Source: JAMOQA01 sp964420365
GTDB lineage: Bacteria > Acidobacteriota > Polarisedimenticolia > J045
Direction: 5' to 3'
Assembly (NCBI GenBank): GCA_964420365.1
Contig: CAYQTA010000077.1
Span: 62,001 to 126,000, forward strand
Length of the DNA: 64,000 bases
Positions 7,111-15,220 of the stretch are shown piece after piece (within the stretch, counting starts at the first letter, position 1; each line of letters starts with the position of its first letter). The notes below the pieces were generated by a model. It saw only the letters and a list, made by a program, of their open reading frames with translations. It did no database searches and was not told the origin of the DNA. The translations under genes and the position numbers were made by a program.

Positions 7111-9627
7111 TCAGAGCAGGGACGGGTCCACGAGGCGCAGGAGACGCCGCCAGGCGAGGGCCGCGAGGGGCCGGCGACCACAGAGGATCTTGATCGCCCC
7201 GGTCATCCCCGGGCGCAGGTTCCCCCCGGGGTTCTCCACCGAGCAGCGGACCCGGAAGACCGCGCGGCCCAGGGGATCGGTCTCGGCGCGGGGAGCGATC
7301 TCGAGAACCTCTCCGGAGAAGGTCCGCGTCGGCCAGGCGGACAGGCGAACCTCGACGGGCAGCCCGGGATGGACGTCCCCGATCTCGCTCTCCGGGACGA
7401 CGGCCTCGGCGACCAGGTGACGCAGGTCCGCGATCTCGAGGACGAGGCCGCCCGCCGGGATCCTCTCCCCGATCTTCCCGTCTGGACGGGGCGTGACGAC
7501 GACGCCTTCCGCGGGGGCGCGCAGGTCGCACGCCGCGAGCCGGCGCAGGATGTCGGCGGCCCGCGCCTCCAGCCGGGAGACCTCGGCGCGCGCGGCCGCG
7601 ATCCGTTCCGGGCGGGCCCCCCGCTCGAGGAGACGCGCCTCGTCGAGGGCGGCCCGGAGGACCCCTTCCTTGATCTTCAGCTCCTTCGTCACCTGCTCGT
7701 AGAGGTCGGCGGGAACCAGCCCCTCTTCCCGCAGGCGGCGCAGTCGCTCGTGGCGGGCCCTGAGGTGATCCACCTCGGCCCGGGCGGCCCGCACCTTCTC
7801 CCGAGCCTGGCGGACGCGCTCCTTCTCCGGGCCGTCGAGCAGGAGGGAGAGATCGGCCCGCGCCCGCTCCACCTCCGAGCGGGTCATCGCGAGCTGGGCG
7901 AGGAGGTCGCTCCGGTCGAGCCGGGCGACCACCTGGCCGGCGGCCACCCGCTCCCCCTCGCGCACCAGGACCTCCGCCAGGTTCCCGGCGATCTCGGGAC
8001 GGACCGCCACGCGGCTGCCCGCCTCGAGGACCACCTGTCCGCCGACCTTGAGCGGCCACGGAAGGGCGAGAACGAGGCCGGCGACGACGATCACGGCCCC
8101 CGCCGTGGCGAGCCGCGCCGGGGTCAGCCGCGTGATCGCCCGCCCGAGGGCCCGCGCGAGGCCGAGGAACGGGCGGCGGCCGAGCCAGAGGAGGAGCGCC
8201 GCGAGCCCGAGGGGCCCCCACAGCCCCGCCACGGCGGTCGAGAGGTTGAACGCCAGGTGCCCGAGAATGGCGAAGATCCCGAGGATGTACACCGTGGAGA
8301 GGGCGCCGTACACGGCGAGGAAGGCGCGCGCCCGCGGGGCGAGGGGCGGTGCCTCCACCCGGCGCCCGAAGAGGCGACCGATCCCCCGGGCGATCGAGGC
8401 GAGGGCGGTGGCCCGCAGGTTCGGGATCCCCGAGAGATCCGACAGGACGTAGTACCCGTCGAGCCGCAGCAGGGGGTTCAGGTTCATCAGGACGCCCGCG
8501 CCGGACGCGGCCGCGGCGACGAACGCCAGCACCTTCCCGGTCCCGGGCGCGAGGAAGCGCCAGAGGTGCAGGGCGGTGACCGCCACGCCCAGGTCGAACA
8601 TCGGGCCCGCCAGGCTGACGAGCACCCGGTGCCGGCGGCGCCGGAAGAGCCAGGCGTCGGACACGTCGACGTAGAGGGCGGGCATCACGAAGAAGATCAG
8701 GAGGAAACCGAGTTCCGGAACGCGCCCCCCGTAGTGCTTGCAGGTCAGGCCGTGGGCGAACTCGTGCAGGGCGGTGAGGACGATCGCCGCCAGGAGGAAC
8801 CCGCCCAGCCAGCCGCCGGTCGCCAGGTGGGGCAGGTGGGCGAGCAGCTCCGCCCGGTGCGTGACCGCGATCCAGGCGGCGGACGCGAGGGCGGCCACGT
8901 AGGCGGCCACGAAGCCGGTGGTCCACAGGAAACGGACCCGCGGCTCGAGGCGCGTGAAGAGCCGGTCCGGGTCGAAGAGGGGCACCTGGAGGTAGAACAG
9001 GCTGCGCCGCCGCCGCGGCCGCCGCTGGCGTTTCGCCTCTTCCGCGGCGGCCTGGGCGCCCGCCCGGACCAGCACGCCCCGGAGGGCCGCCGCCCGCTGG
9101 TTGGCCGGGTTGTCGACGAGAATCTCGTCGAGGGCGCGGAGGGCCGCCCGGAAACGTCCCTGGCGAAGCAGGTCGACGGCTTCGTCGAACTTCTCCGCCT
9201 CCCTCTGCCGCCGCTCGTCCCGCGTGACGCCGGGCGGGAGAGGATCGGTGGCGCGCCGCACCCGGAAGCCTCCCTGCTCCAGGGTCGCCAGGACGCGCGC
9301 TCCCAGGGCGGGCGCGAGGGCGGGAAGGCGGATCTCCCCGTCGTCCTCCACGAGCCCCTTCTCGCGCAGGTTGTCGAGGAATTCCTCGATCTCGTCGAGG
9401 GTCAGTTCCTCGCCGAACCGGACCGCCAGCTCCACCTGGATGTCGACCGGCGTGTGTTCACCGTCCAGCAGCTCGAGGATCGCTCCCTCGAGCTCGTCGA
9501 AGCGGAAGTACCGCCGGGCCCGGGGATCCTTGACGATCCGGCCCCGGCCGGTCTCCCCGTCCGGCAGCACGACCAGCCCCGCCCGCAGGCGCGGGGGTGC
9601 CACGCTCGCAATGCCCTCGGAACCCAT
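7111..9627 (-). CDS. PqqD-like/M50 site-2 protease/HlyD fusion protein
   Basis: An 838-residue three-part protein. Residues about 16-96 form a PqqD-like (RiPP recognition element) domain (RARRYFRFDELEGAILELLDG and EEFLDNLREKGLV). A short helical linker follows, then a multi-helix M50 metalloprotease with HEFAH at 288-292 and NPLLRLDGYY ending at 393, the zinc and catalytic sites of site-2 proteases. Residues about 536-838 form a HlyD-type adaptor: biotinyl-lipoyl half (EVLVREGERVAAGQVVARLD), coiled coil, second half (CDLRAPAEGVVV) and beta barrel. Such fusions occur with peptide or small-protein export systems. GGGAGAGG precedes the chosen ATG. No ABC transporter is adjacent, so a partner must lie elsewhere. 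Confidence 0.85.
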   Translation of the reverse strand: MGSEGIASVAPPRLRAGLVVLPDGETGRGRIVKDPRARRYFRFDELEGAILELLDGEHTPVDIQVELAVRFGEELTLDEIEEFLDNLREKGLVEDDGEIRLPALAPALGARVLATLEQGGFRVRRATDPLPPGVTRDERRQREAEKFDEAVDLLRQGRFRAALRALDEILVDNPANQRAAALRGVLVRAGAQAAAEEAKRQRRPRRRRSLFYLQVPLFDPDRLFTRLEPRVRFLWTTGFVAAYVAALASAAWIAVTHRAELLAHLPHLATGGWLGGFLLAAIVLTALHEFAHGLTCKHYGGRVPELGFLLIFFVMPALYVDVSDAWLFRRRRHRVLVSLAGPMFDLGVAVTALHLWRFLAPGTGKVLAFVAAAASGAGVLMNLNPLLRLDGYYVLSDLSGIPNLRATALASIARGIGRLFGRRVEAPPLAPRARAFLAVYGALSTVYILGIFAILGHLAFNLSTAVAGLWGPLGLAALLLWLGRRPFLGLARALGRAITRLTPARLATAGAVIVVAGLVLALPWPLKVGGQVVLEAGSRVAVRPEIAGNLAEVLVREGERVAAGQVVARLDRSDLLAQLAMTRSEVERARADLSLLLDGPEKERVRQAREKVRAARAEVDHLRARHERLRRLREEGLVPADLYEQVTKELKIKEGVLRAALDEARLLERGARPERIAAARAEVSRLEARAADILRRLAACDLRAPAEGVVVTPRPDGKIGERIPAGGLVLEIADLRHLVAEAVVPESEIGDVHPGLPVEVRLSAWPTRTFSGEVLEIAPRAETDPLGRAVFRVRCSVENPGGNLRPGMTGAIKILCGRRPLAALAWRRLLRLVDPSLL

Positions 9628-9734
9628 CGCCTCTCCCGGGGGGCGCACCCCGGGCGTCCCGGCGGGCACCGGGACGCGGGGAACCCCTGCGGCAAAGGTG
9701 GGTCCGGGGCGGGCGCCCGGCAAGAGCACGCGGG

Positions 9735-10112
9735 CTAGTCGGCGGAACCGTCCTCGTCATCCTCTTCCGGCTCGTCGTCCGTGGTCGAGGTGACGACGGC
9801 CCGGACGAGCACGAGGGTCCCGGAGTCGAGGACCCGGACCTCGGCGTCCTCGACGACGTCCCCCTCGAAGAGATCGTCGAGGATCGCGTCCTCCTCGCCG
9901 TCCAGCACGATGACCGCGTCCTCGGGGACCTCGATCACCAGGTCCCCCCGGGCCGGATCCCGGAGGGTCAGGGTCTCCTCGTCCAGGTCCACCTCGAGGA
10001 TCGTGCCGGAGACGTGGGCCACGGTCGCGGCCCGGATCGCCGGCAGGGTCACGAGCAGGAGGAGGCACGAAATCGTCCACGTCGGGAGGCGCCAACCGGT
10101 CCGCATCGTCAT
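9735..10112 (-). CDS. Small exported OB-fold-like protein
   Basis: A 125-residue exported protein with a signal peptide (hydrophobic SCLLLLVTLPAIRA) and a mature beta-rich domain (HVSGTILEVDLDEETLTLRD, GDLVIEVPEDAVIVLDGEED) ending in an acidic tail. The pattern resembles DUF5666-type OB domains, which carry repeated 'G-x-I-x-x-V-D' strands. GGAGGAACG precedes the ATG; an ATG two codons later is also possible. It ends 107 bases before the PqqD-M50-HlyD gene on the same strand and may be its operon partner. Its role is unknown. Confidence 0.7.
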   Translation of the reverse strand: MTMRTGWRLPTWTISCLLLLVTLPAIRAATVAHVSGTILEVDLDEETLTLRDPARGDLVIEVPEDAVIVLDGEEDAILDDLFEGDVVEDAEVRVLDSGTLVLVRAVVTSTTDDEPEEDDEDGSAD

Positions 10113-10362
10113 CGTTCCTCCGGGTCCGGCCGGACCCCGGCCGGGAGGCACCGGGCCGGACGCGTCCGCCGTTGCCCGCCGTTCATCATGGGGTTGCCGG
10201 AACCGCCCGGCAAGCGGAAACTGGGAGCCTCCCCGGGGGGCAAAACGCCTTTCCTTCCGCCCAGGTTCGCGGTACATGGGGAGACCGATGTTTCACTCGA
10301 ACCGGACAGATCGAGCGCGCCCCCCCGTGGCGGACGCGCCCCTCACCATGGAGGCCACTCCC

Positions 10363-10866
10363 ATGCTGCGTCGATTCCCCCTCCTCCTCCTCCTCTTCCT
10401 GGCGCTGGTCGCCGTCCCCACGGCCCTGGCGGCGGACCAGGCCTTCGACCTGAAGGTCCGTCTCGACCTGCCCCCGGAGGTCACCGCCCGGTTGCACACC
10501 GGGGACGTGCTCCAGGTGATTGTCCGCCCGGAGGTGCAGTACGGTCGGCGGACGGCCCCGGGCCAGCCGGTCGTCTTCGAGAAGGCCTGGGAGCCCGGCC
10601 TGGTCCTCGAGCCGATCCGCCTGGCCGGCGTCCTCGAGCCCGACCAGATCTACCGGCTCGAGTTCCGGATCGTCCGCAAGGACGAGCGCGGCCGGGAGAC
10701 CGAGGTTCGTTACCTGTCGGCCCTCGCGAAGCTGCCGCGGCGGCCGGTGGAGAACGGGATCCGGATGCGGCTGTACCTCGGCCATCCGCGGGACCAGCGG
10801 GACAACCACATCCTCGTGACCCGCGACAGCGACGGGGTGTTCCGGGTGATGCTCTTCACGGCCTAG
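10363..10866 (+). CDS. Exported hypothetical protein
   Basis: A 167-residue protein with a clear signal peptide (MLRRFPLLLLLFLALVAVPT, cleaved near ALAAD). The mature part is beta-rich (FDLKVRLDLPPEVTARLHTG, QIYRLEFRIVRKDERGRE, GIRMRLYLGHPRDQRD) with no cysteine and no motif that I recognise. GGAGG lies 8 bases before the chosen ATG, better than an ATG five codons upstream. It is divergent from the HlyD-fusion run, with 250 bases between them, and is followed by a strong terminator. Confidence 0.7.
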   Translation: MLRRFPLLLLLFLALVAVPTALAADQAFDLKVRLDLPPEVTARLHTGDVLQVIVRPEVQYGRRTAPGQPVVFEKAWEPGLVLEPIRLAGVLEPDQIYRLEFRIVRKDERGRETEVRYLSALAKLPRRPVENGIRMRLYLGHPRDQRDNHILVTRDSDGVFRVMLFTA

Positions 10867-10892
10867 GGCCCGGCCGCCACGACGAGACGACG

Positions 10893-10920
10893 GGGCCCCC
10901 TCCCGCGGGAGGGGGCCCTT
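10893..10920 (+). terminator. Bidirectional GC-rich terminator hairpin
   Basis: A 13-bp perfect palindromic stem (GGGCCCCCTCCCG with its complement) followed by TTCGATT. It lies between the end of the plus-strand exported protein and the end of the minus-strand Pal-like gene, so it can serve both. Confidence 0.7.
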
Positions 10921-10941
10921 CGATTCCGTGGCCGCCGCGCC

Positions 10942-11802
10942 TCAACGGGCCGGGCGGCACTCCAGGACGAAGACCGCCCGGCGGTTCTTCGCGTGTTCCT
11001 CCTCGGTCCTGGCGTGGGGCACCAGCGGCTCCTCCTCGCCCTTGCTGACCGTCTCGATGACGAGGCCGTCCATCCCGGGCTCGGCCCGGAGCGCGTCGGC
11101 CACGGCCCGGGCCCGCTTCGCGCCGAGGGCGAGGTTGTACTCCGTGGTCCCCCGCTCGTCGCAGTGCCCCTCGATCGTCACCCGGGCCACCCGGTCCCCG
11201 AGTTCCCGCAGGGTTGCCGCGACCTGCCGGATCCAGGCCAGGTCCTGCTCGTCCAGGTCGTAGCGATCGAAGGCGAAGTGCACGCGGGGAACCGACAGCT
11301 TCTTCGCCGCGACCGCGCACGGGTCCGGCTTCGGCGGGGGCACGGTCACGACGAGGGCCCTCGAGGACGCCAGGGTCACCGGCTTGCCCGACGGGCCGCC
11401 CGTCAGGACGGCGGTCACCCGGTAACGCCCGGGCGGAAGGTCTTCCCCGATCGCCAGGCTGCCGGAGTAGAGACCGTCCTTCCCCTCTTCCAGGGAGATC
11501 GTCCGCTTCGTGCCGGACGCCTTCCCGTCGATCCCCTCCAGCGCAACCTCCGCGGTGCGGCCCGCCGTGGCGCGCAACTGGATGGTGACCGTGTCCCCGG
11601 GCTTGGGGGCCCAGGGGCGAACGTCGATGTACTCGATCCGGTCCGGGTGGGGAGGAGCCGCCTCGACCACCGCCTCGACGGTGTCGGGGAACTCCTTTGC
11701 CAGCTTCTCCCGCGAGGTCGTCGCGCACCCCGCCAGCAGCAGGGTGAGGAGGAGCCCGGCAACCAGTACCAGCAGCGTGCTCGTGCGCAGGGTCGTCCGC
11801 AT
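10942..11802 (-). CDS. Pal/OmpA-family peptidoglycan-associated lipoprotein
   Basis: A 286-residue lipoprotein with lipobox LLLAGC (Cys26). Residues about 55-150 form an Ig-like beta region (KPGDTVTIQLRAT, LPPGRYRVTAVLTGG). The C-terminal about 115 residues are an OmpA/Pal domain: VHFAFDRYDLDEQDL, then IEGHCDERGTTEYNLALGAKRA, the classic peptidoglycan-binding signature. It should link the outer membrane to the cell wall. It is longer than typical Pal (about 170 residues) because of the extra middle domain. The start is set by AGAGG upstream; a longer frame overlaps the next gene. No tol genes are adjacent. Confidence 0.88.
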   Translation of the reverse strand: MRTTLRTSTLLVLVAGLLLTLLLAGCATTSREKLAKEFPDTVEAVVEAAPPHPDRIEYIDVRPWAPKPGDTVTIQLRATAGRTAEVALEGIDGKASGTKRTISLEEGKDGLYSGSLAIGEDLPPGRYRVTAVLTGGPSGKPVTLASSRALVVTVPPPKPDPCAVAAKKLSVPRVHFAFDRYDLDEQDLAWIRQVAATLRELGDRVARVTIEGHCDERGTTEYNLALGAKRARAVADALRAEPGMDGLVIETVSKGEEEPLVPHARTEEEHAKNRRAVFVLECRPAR

Positions 11803-11849
11803 CGTCTCGCCTCTCTTCCCGGGCGCCGGCGGGCGCCCGGCAGGGAAGG

Positions 11850-13604
11850 TCATCGGTCCCGGCCCGCTCCCGGCGCGTCGGTCCTCCCGGCGGGGCCGGC
11901 GGGGGCGATCGCCCCGCTCGGGGAATCATCCTCGGCGGCGGGGGGCGCTGTCAACGCTCCGGGCCGGGGGACGCGGGGCCGCTCCGCCGGCACGAGCCAG
12001 GCGCGGACCGGAACCCCGTGGACCCGGGGCGGCCGGGGCAATGGCACCGGAACGAACCCGGCCGCCGCGAGCACCGCCTGCGCCGCCGGCTCCGCCCAGG
12101 CGACCAGGATCCGCCGGCGACAGGACTCCCGCAGGACCCCGACCGCCCGGCGTGCCACCGCGGCCGTCCACGGGTGGGCGGAGAGATCGCCCTCCCACGG
12201 TCGGTCCAGCAGGAACGCCACGTACAGCCCCACGTGTCCCCCGCCGACGACGGCTGCCCGGATTCCCTCCCGGTCCAGGACCCCGGCGATCTCCCGGGCC
12301 GCCACGACCTCCGGGTTCCGGGCACCCGCGAGGCGCCCGGGCAGGTCAGCGAGGACCGGGACCGTGAAGTCGAGGAGCAGGAGGGAGGCCAGCAGGCCCG
12401 CGACGACGCGACGCCGGCCCCGCGCGCCCCCCGCGATCCAGCCCACCGTGCCGAGGCCCGCCGCGAGCGCGAGGGGCAGGACGGGCCAGAAGTACCGGGT
12501 GGAGGAAGCCTGGACCGGAAGGTAGATCAGCACGAGGAGCGCGGCGGGCACGCCCGCCCAGCGCCACCGGTGGGCTCGCAGGTTCTGCCGGAACGGCCGA
12601 TGGAACAACAGCCCGGCGAGGAGGAAGGCGGGAGCGAACCGCAGCAGGTCCAGGCCGGCCAGGGAGTCGAGCGCCTCCCGGTAGTTCCGCATGGAAAGCC
12701 GCACCTGGTGCCGGAACTCCCGGGGTCCGTCCAGCGGGGACCAGTGTCGGTAGGGCATCCGGGTCGGGTCCTCCCAGGCCGTGACCCGCCCGCGCTCGAC
12801 CTCGTGGATCGTCACGCGGTACGGGTGGACCGGCTCGGACACACCGGGCCCGACGAGGGCATGGTTCAGCCCCCCGCTGGTGGAAAAGACGAATCCCCCG
12901 TACCTGGCCGAGAGCGTCGCCACCCACGGAGCGGCCACGAGGCCGAACACGAGCAGCGTCAGCGCCGCCGCCCGGCCGGCGCGGCCTGCCGGCGATTCTC
13001 CCGCGAAGACGCGGGTCCCGGCGAGACCCACGGTGAACAGCACGGCCAGCGGAAAGGCCACGGCCTTCGCCAGGTAGGCAAGCCCGAGGAAGATCCCCGC
13101 CACTGCCTGGGCGCCCGCGCGGGAGGGCCACCGCTCCGAGACCAGGACGGCCAGGGCCAGGGAGAGGAGCCCCCCGAGCAGCAGGTCCGGCGTGATGGCC
13201 GGCACGGACCACGCGACGGCGGCGGCCACGAGGACCCCGCCCGCCCCGCGAGCCGCCCGGCTCCGGGGAAGGGCCGACCGCAGGAAGGCGAGCCCCCCGG
13301 CGACGAAGACCATGCCGGAGAGGGCAACCGCCGCCCGCCCCGCCGCCAGGGGAGGGAGGCCCAGCCAGCGGAAGGGGACCATCAGCCAGGGGAGAAGCGG
13401 ACCCCAGTAGCCGGAAACCGCGAGGGAGAGCCTCCCGGAGGCCCAGTAGCCGGCGAGCCGGACGTAGGCGATGCCGTCCGGGTTCATCGCCCCGCCGGCC
13501 CGGTACCCCGCCCACGCGAGGAGCGGAGCCGCCAGCAGGACCCACCCGACGACGTCCAGCGCCGCCACGAACCGGCCCGGTCCTCCTGCCCTCTCGCGGG
13601 TCAT
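11850..13604 (-). CDS. Polytopic GT-C-type (GT39-like) membrane protein
   Basis: A 584-residue integral membrane protein with about ten hydrophobic helices, then a soluble C-terminal domain. GAMNPDGIAYVRLAGYW near residue 38 resembles the first periplasmic loop of GT39/ArnT-type sugar transferases, where an acidic residue is catalytic. STRYFWPVLPLALAAGLGTV resembles the family's later conserved R-Y-x-x-P motif. It probably moves a sugar from a polyprenyl-phosphate donor to an envelope acceptor, but the acceptor is unknown. GGGGGAGATCGTCACG precedes the ATG. It lies 47 bases upstream of the Pal-like gene on the same strand. The last 40 residues are Pro/Ala-rich and likely disordered. Confidence 0.7.
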   Translation of the reverse strand: MTRERAGGPGRFVAALDVVGWVLLAAPLLAWAGYRAGGAMNPDGIAYVRLAGYWASGRLSLAVSGYWGPLLPWLMVPFRWLGLPPLAAGRAAVALSGMVFVAGGLAFLRSALPRSRAARGAGGVLVAAAVAWSVPAITPDLLLGGLLSLALAVLVSERWPSRAGAQAVAGIFLGLAYLAKAVAFPLAVLFTVGLAGTRVFAGESPAGRAGRAAALTLLVFGLVAAPWVATLSARYGGFVFSTSGGLNHALVGPGVSEPVHPYRVTIHEVERGRVTAWEDPTRMPYRHWSPLDGPREFRHQVRLSMRNYREALDSLAGLDLLRFAPAFLLAGLLFHRPFRQNLRAHRWRWAGVPAALLVLIYLPVQASSTRYFWPVLPLALAAGLGTVGWIAGGARGRRRVVAGLLASLLLLDFTVPVLADLPGRLAGARNPEVVAAREIAGVLDREGIRAAVVGGGHVGLYVAFLLDRPWEGDLSAHPWTAAVARRAVGVLRESCRRRILVAWAEPAAQAVLAAAGFVPVPLPRPPRVHGVPVRAWLVPAERPRVPRPGALTAPPAAEDDSPSGAIAPAGPAGRTDAPGAGRDR

Positions 13605-13704
13605 CGTGACGATCTCCCCCGCCCCCCCGGACGAAAACCGCCGCGGCCGGGGCCGCGGCGCGGGTTCCTGCCTCGAGCTGCCCCGGGATCGCCCCCGGGA
13701 AACG

Positions 13705-13780
13705 TGGTGGAGCCGAGGGGGATCGAACCCCTGACCTCGTGACTGCCAGTCACGCGCTCTCCCAGCTGAGCTACGGCCCC
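13705..13780 (-). tRNA. tRNA-Ala(GGC)
   Basis: A 76-base cloverleaf including the encoded CCA. The acceptor stem GGGGCCG/CGGCTCC carries the G3:U70 pair that marks alanine tRNAs. The anticodon loop CTGGCAG gives GGC (plus-strand 13745-13747). The T-arm GGTTCGATCC is intact. Confidence 0.97.
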
Positions 13781-13807
13781 GTCCACCCGGGGTTCCGGGC
13801 GCGGGGA

Positions 13808-13836
13808 ATCCTAGCCGCCGCCCGGAGCCCTGTCAA
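13808..13836 (-). promoter_or_regulatory. Sigma-70 promoter for tRNA-Ala
   Basis: On the minus strand, TTGACA is followed after exactly 17 bases by TAGGAT (4 of 6 matches to TATAAT). The -10 element ends 28 bases before the tRNA 5' end, a plausible distance for a stable-RNA promoter. Confidence 0.75.
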
Positions 13837-13905
13837 CGCGGCTGGACAGGCCCTTCCCCGGGACCGAACGTGACCCCGGGGCCTCCCGCGGGCCCGGGGA
13901 GACCG

Positions 13906-14838
13906 ATGACCAGACGACGCCCGACGGCACGCCACCGGGTTCTCTTCCTGCTGGTCGCCCTGGCGATCGGAGCGGCAGGATCGTGCCGGCACCGGGAGCC
14001 ACCCCCTCCGCTCCCCGCCCTCGAGTCGCTCGTGCCGGTCTCCGTCCTCCGCGAGCACCTGCGCCGGGAGGAGCCCCCGCTCGTGGTCGACACGCGGCGG
14101 CCCGGCGACTACGGCGTCGGACACCTGCCGGGCGCCGTGAACCTGCCCCTCGAGGACGTCGGGCGGGTGCCGGACGATGGCCTCGACACGGCCACCCGGG
14201 ACCGCCTGCGCGGCCTGCTCGTCGACGCGGGCGTTCGCCCGGGGCTCCCGGTGATCGCCGTGGACGAGGGCTCGCCCCGCGGCTTCACCCGGGCCGCGAC
14301 GCTCTGCTGGCTTCTCGCCCTGGCCGATCACGACGACTGCCACGTCCTCGAAGGGGGAGTGGAGGCATGGGGACGGGCCCGTGGACGCCTGGTCACGGCC
14401 CGCTTCGTCCCGGTTCGGCCCGGGATGCCGCCGCGGATCCCCGCCCGTCCCCCCGCCTATGCGCCCTTCGAGGACCTCCGCCGGGCGACGGCGGCCCCCG
14501 AGACCGCGATCGTCGACGTGCGCGACGAGGCGGCACCCGGCGGGATCCCGGGCAGCCTGCGGATCCCCCTCCCCCCGGTGCTGTCTCCCGGGGGCATGGT
14601 CGACCGCGCCCGGCTCGCCCGCGAGGCGGAGGCGGCGGGTGCCTACCCGGAGACCGACCTGATCGTCCTGGGCGAAGACCTTCCGTCGGGCGCCGCCGCG
14701 TGGTTCCTCCTCGAGCGCGTTCTCGGCATCCACCCGGCCCGGGTCTACCCCGGGGGCTTCGATCGCTACCTCTCGTGGCCGTTCCTTCCCGGGGCCACCG
14801 CCGATCCCCCGGCCGGGAAGCGCGCCGCCCAGCCTTGA
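13906..14838 (+). CDS. Tandem rhodanese-like lipoprotein lacking the catalytic cysteine
   Basis: A 310-residue exported protein with an n-region rich in Arg, a hydrophobic segment and a probable lipobox (GAAGSC, followed by RHREPP). Two rhodanese domains follow: VVDTRRPGDYGVGHLPGAVN with a closing GGVEAW, and IVDVRDEAAPGGIPGSLRIP with YPGGFDRYL. In both, the loop that should hold the sulfur-carrying Cys has none (AVDEGSPRGF in the first, GEDLPSGAA in the second). It is therefore unlikely to be an active sulfurtransferase; a binding or regulatory role is inferred. The start is set by GGGGAGACCG. Confidence 0.8.
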   Translation: MTRRRPTARHRVLFLLVALAIGAAGSCRHREPPPPLPALESLVPVSVLREHLRREEPPLVVDTRRPGDYGVGHLPGAVNLPLEDVGRVPDDGLDTATRDRLRGLLVDAGVRPGLPVIAVDEGSPRGFTRAATLCWLLALADHDDCHVLEGGVEAWGRARGRLVTARFVPVRPGMPPRIPARPPAYAPFEDLRRATAAPETAIVDVRDEAAPGGIPGSLRIPLPPVLSPGGMVDRARLAREAEAAGAYPETDLIVLGEDLPSGAAAWFLLERVLGIHPARVYPGGFDRYLSWPFLPGATADPPAGKRAAQP

Positions 14839-14863
14839 CGACCGCCCGTTCCGTCCGTACCCT
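14835..14863 (+). promoter_or_regulatory. Promoter for the tRNA-Gln pair
   Basis: TTGACG, 17-base spacer, then TACCCT. The -35 element is close to consensus and overlaps the rhodanese stop codon; the -10 element is weak. The tRNA begins 17 bases after it. Confidence 0.5.
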
Positions 14864-14880
14864 TTGCTTCGCTCCGCTGC

Positions 14881-14954
14881 TGGGGAGTCGTCCAATGGCA
14901 GGACATGCGGCTCTGGACCGCAGAATCGGGGTTCGAATCCCTGCTCCCCAGCCA
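14881..14954 (+). tRNA. tRNA-Gln(CTG)
   Basis: A 74-base cloverleaf with encoded CCA. The acceptor stem is TGGGGAG/CTCCCCA with discriminator G. The anticodon loop CTCTGGA gives CTG at 14913-14915. The T-arm GGTTCGAATCC is intact. Confidence 0.96.
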
Positions 14955-15066
14955 CGTCCCCCGGGGACGGAGCGCGTCCTGTACCCCCCGCTCCCGCGGC
15001 GCCGTCCACCGGGATCCCGGTCGCGGCATCATCGGGCGGAGCCGCCCGCGGCACGGCGACGGTTGC

Positions 15067-15140
15067 TGGGGAGTCGTCCAATGGCAGGACACCGGACTTT
15101 GGATCCGGTCATCGGGGTTCGAATCCCTGCTCCCCAGCCA
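15067..15140 (+). tRNA. tRNA-Gln(TTG)
   Basis: A 74-base cloverleaf with encoded CCA, nearly identical to the first tRNA-Gln outside the anticodon stem. The anticodon loop CTTTGGA gives TTG at 15099-15101. The two genes form an isoacceptor pair 112 bases apart and may share one transcript. Confidence 0.96.
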
Positions 15141-15220
15141 GGGCCGTCCGGCGGCGCGTCGTCGGCCCGCTCGCGGTTCCGGCCACCGGCCGGCCGGGAA
15201 GCGTCGAGCCCCCGGCCTTC

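Noticed and set aside
9628..9729. An extended N-terminus for the PqqD-M50-HlyD protein starting at 9729
   Set aside because: The extra 34 residues are Pro/Gly-rich without a signal peptide or homology, and the downstream ATG has GGGAGAGG before it.
14881..15140. Two near-identical 74-base sequences considered as attachment-site duplicates of an integrated element
   Set aside because: Both are complete tRNA-Gln genes with different anticodons, and no integrase or foreign cargo lies between or beside them.
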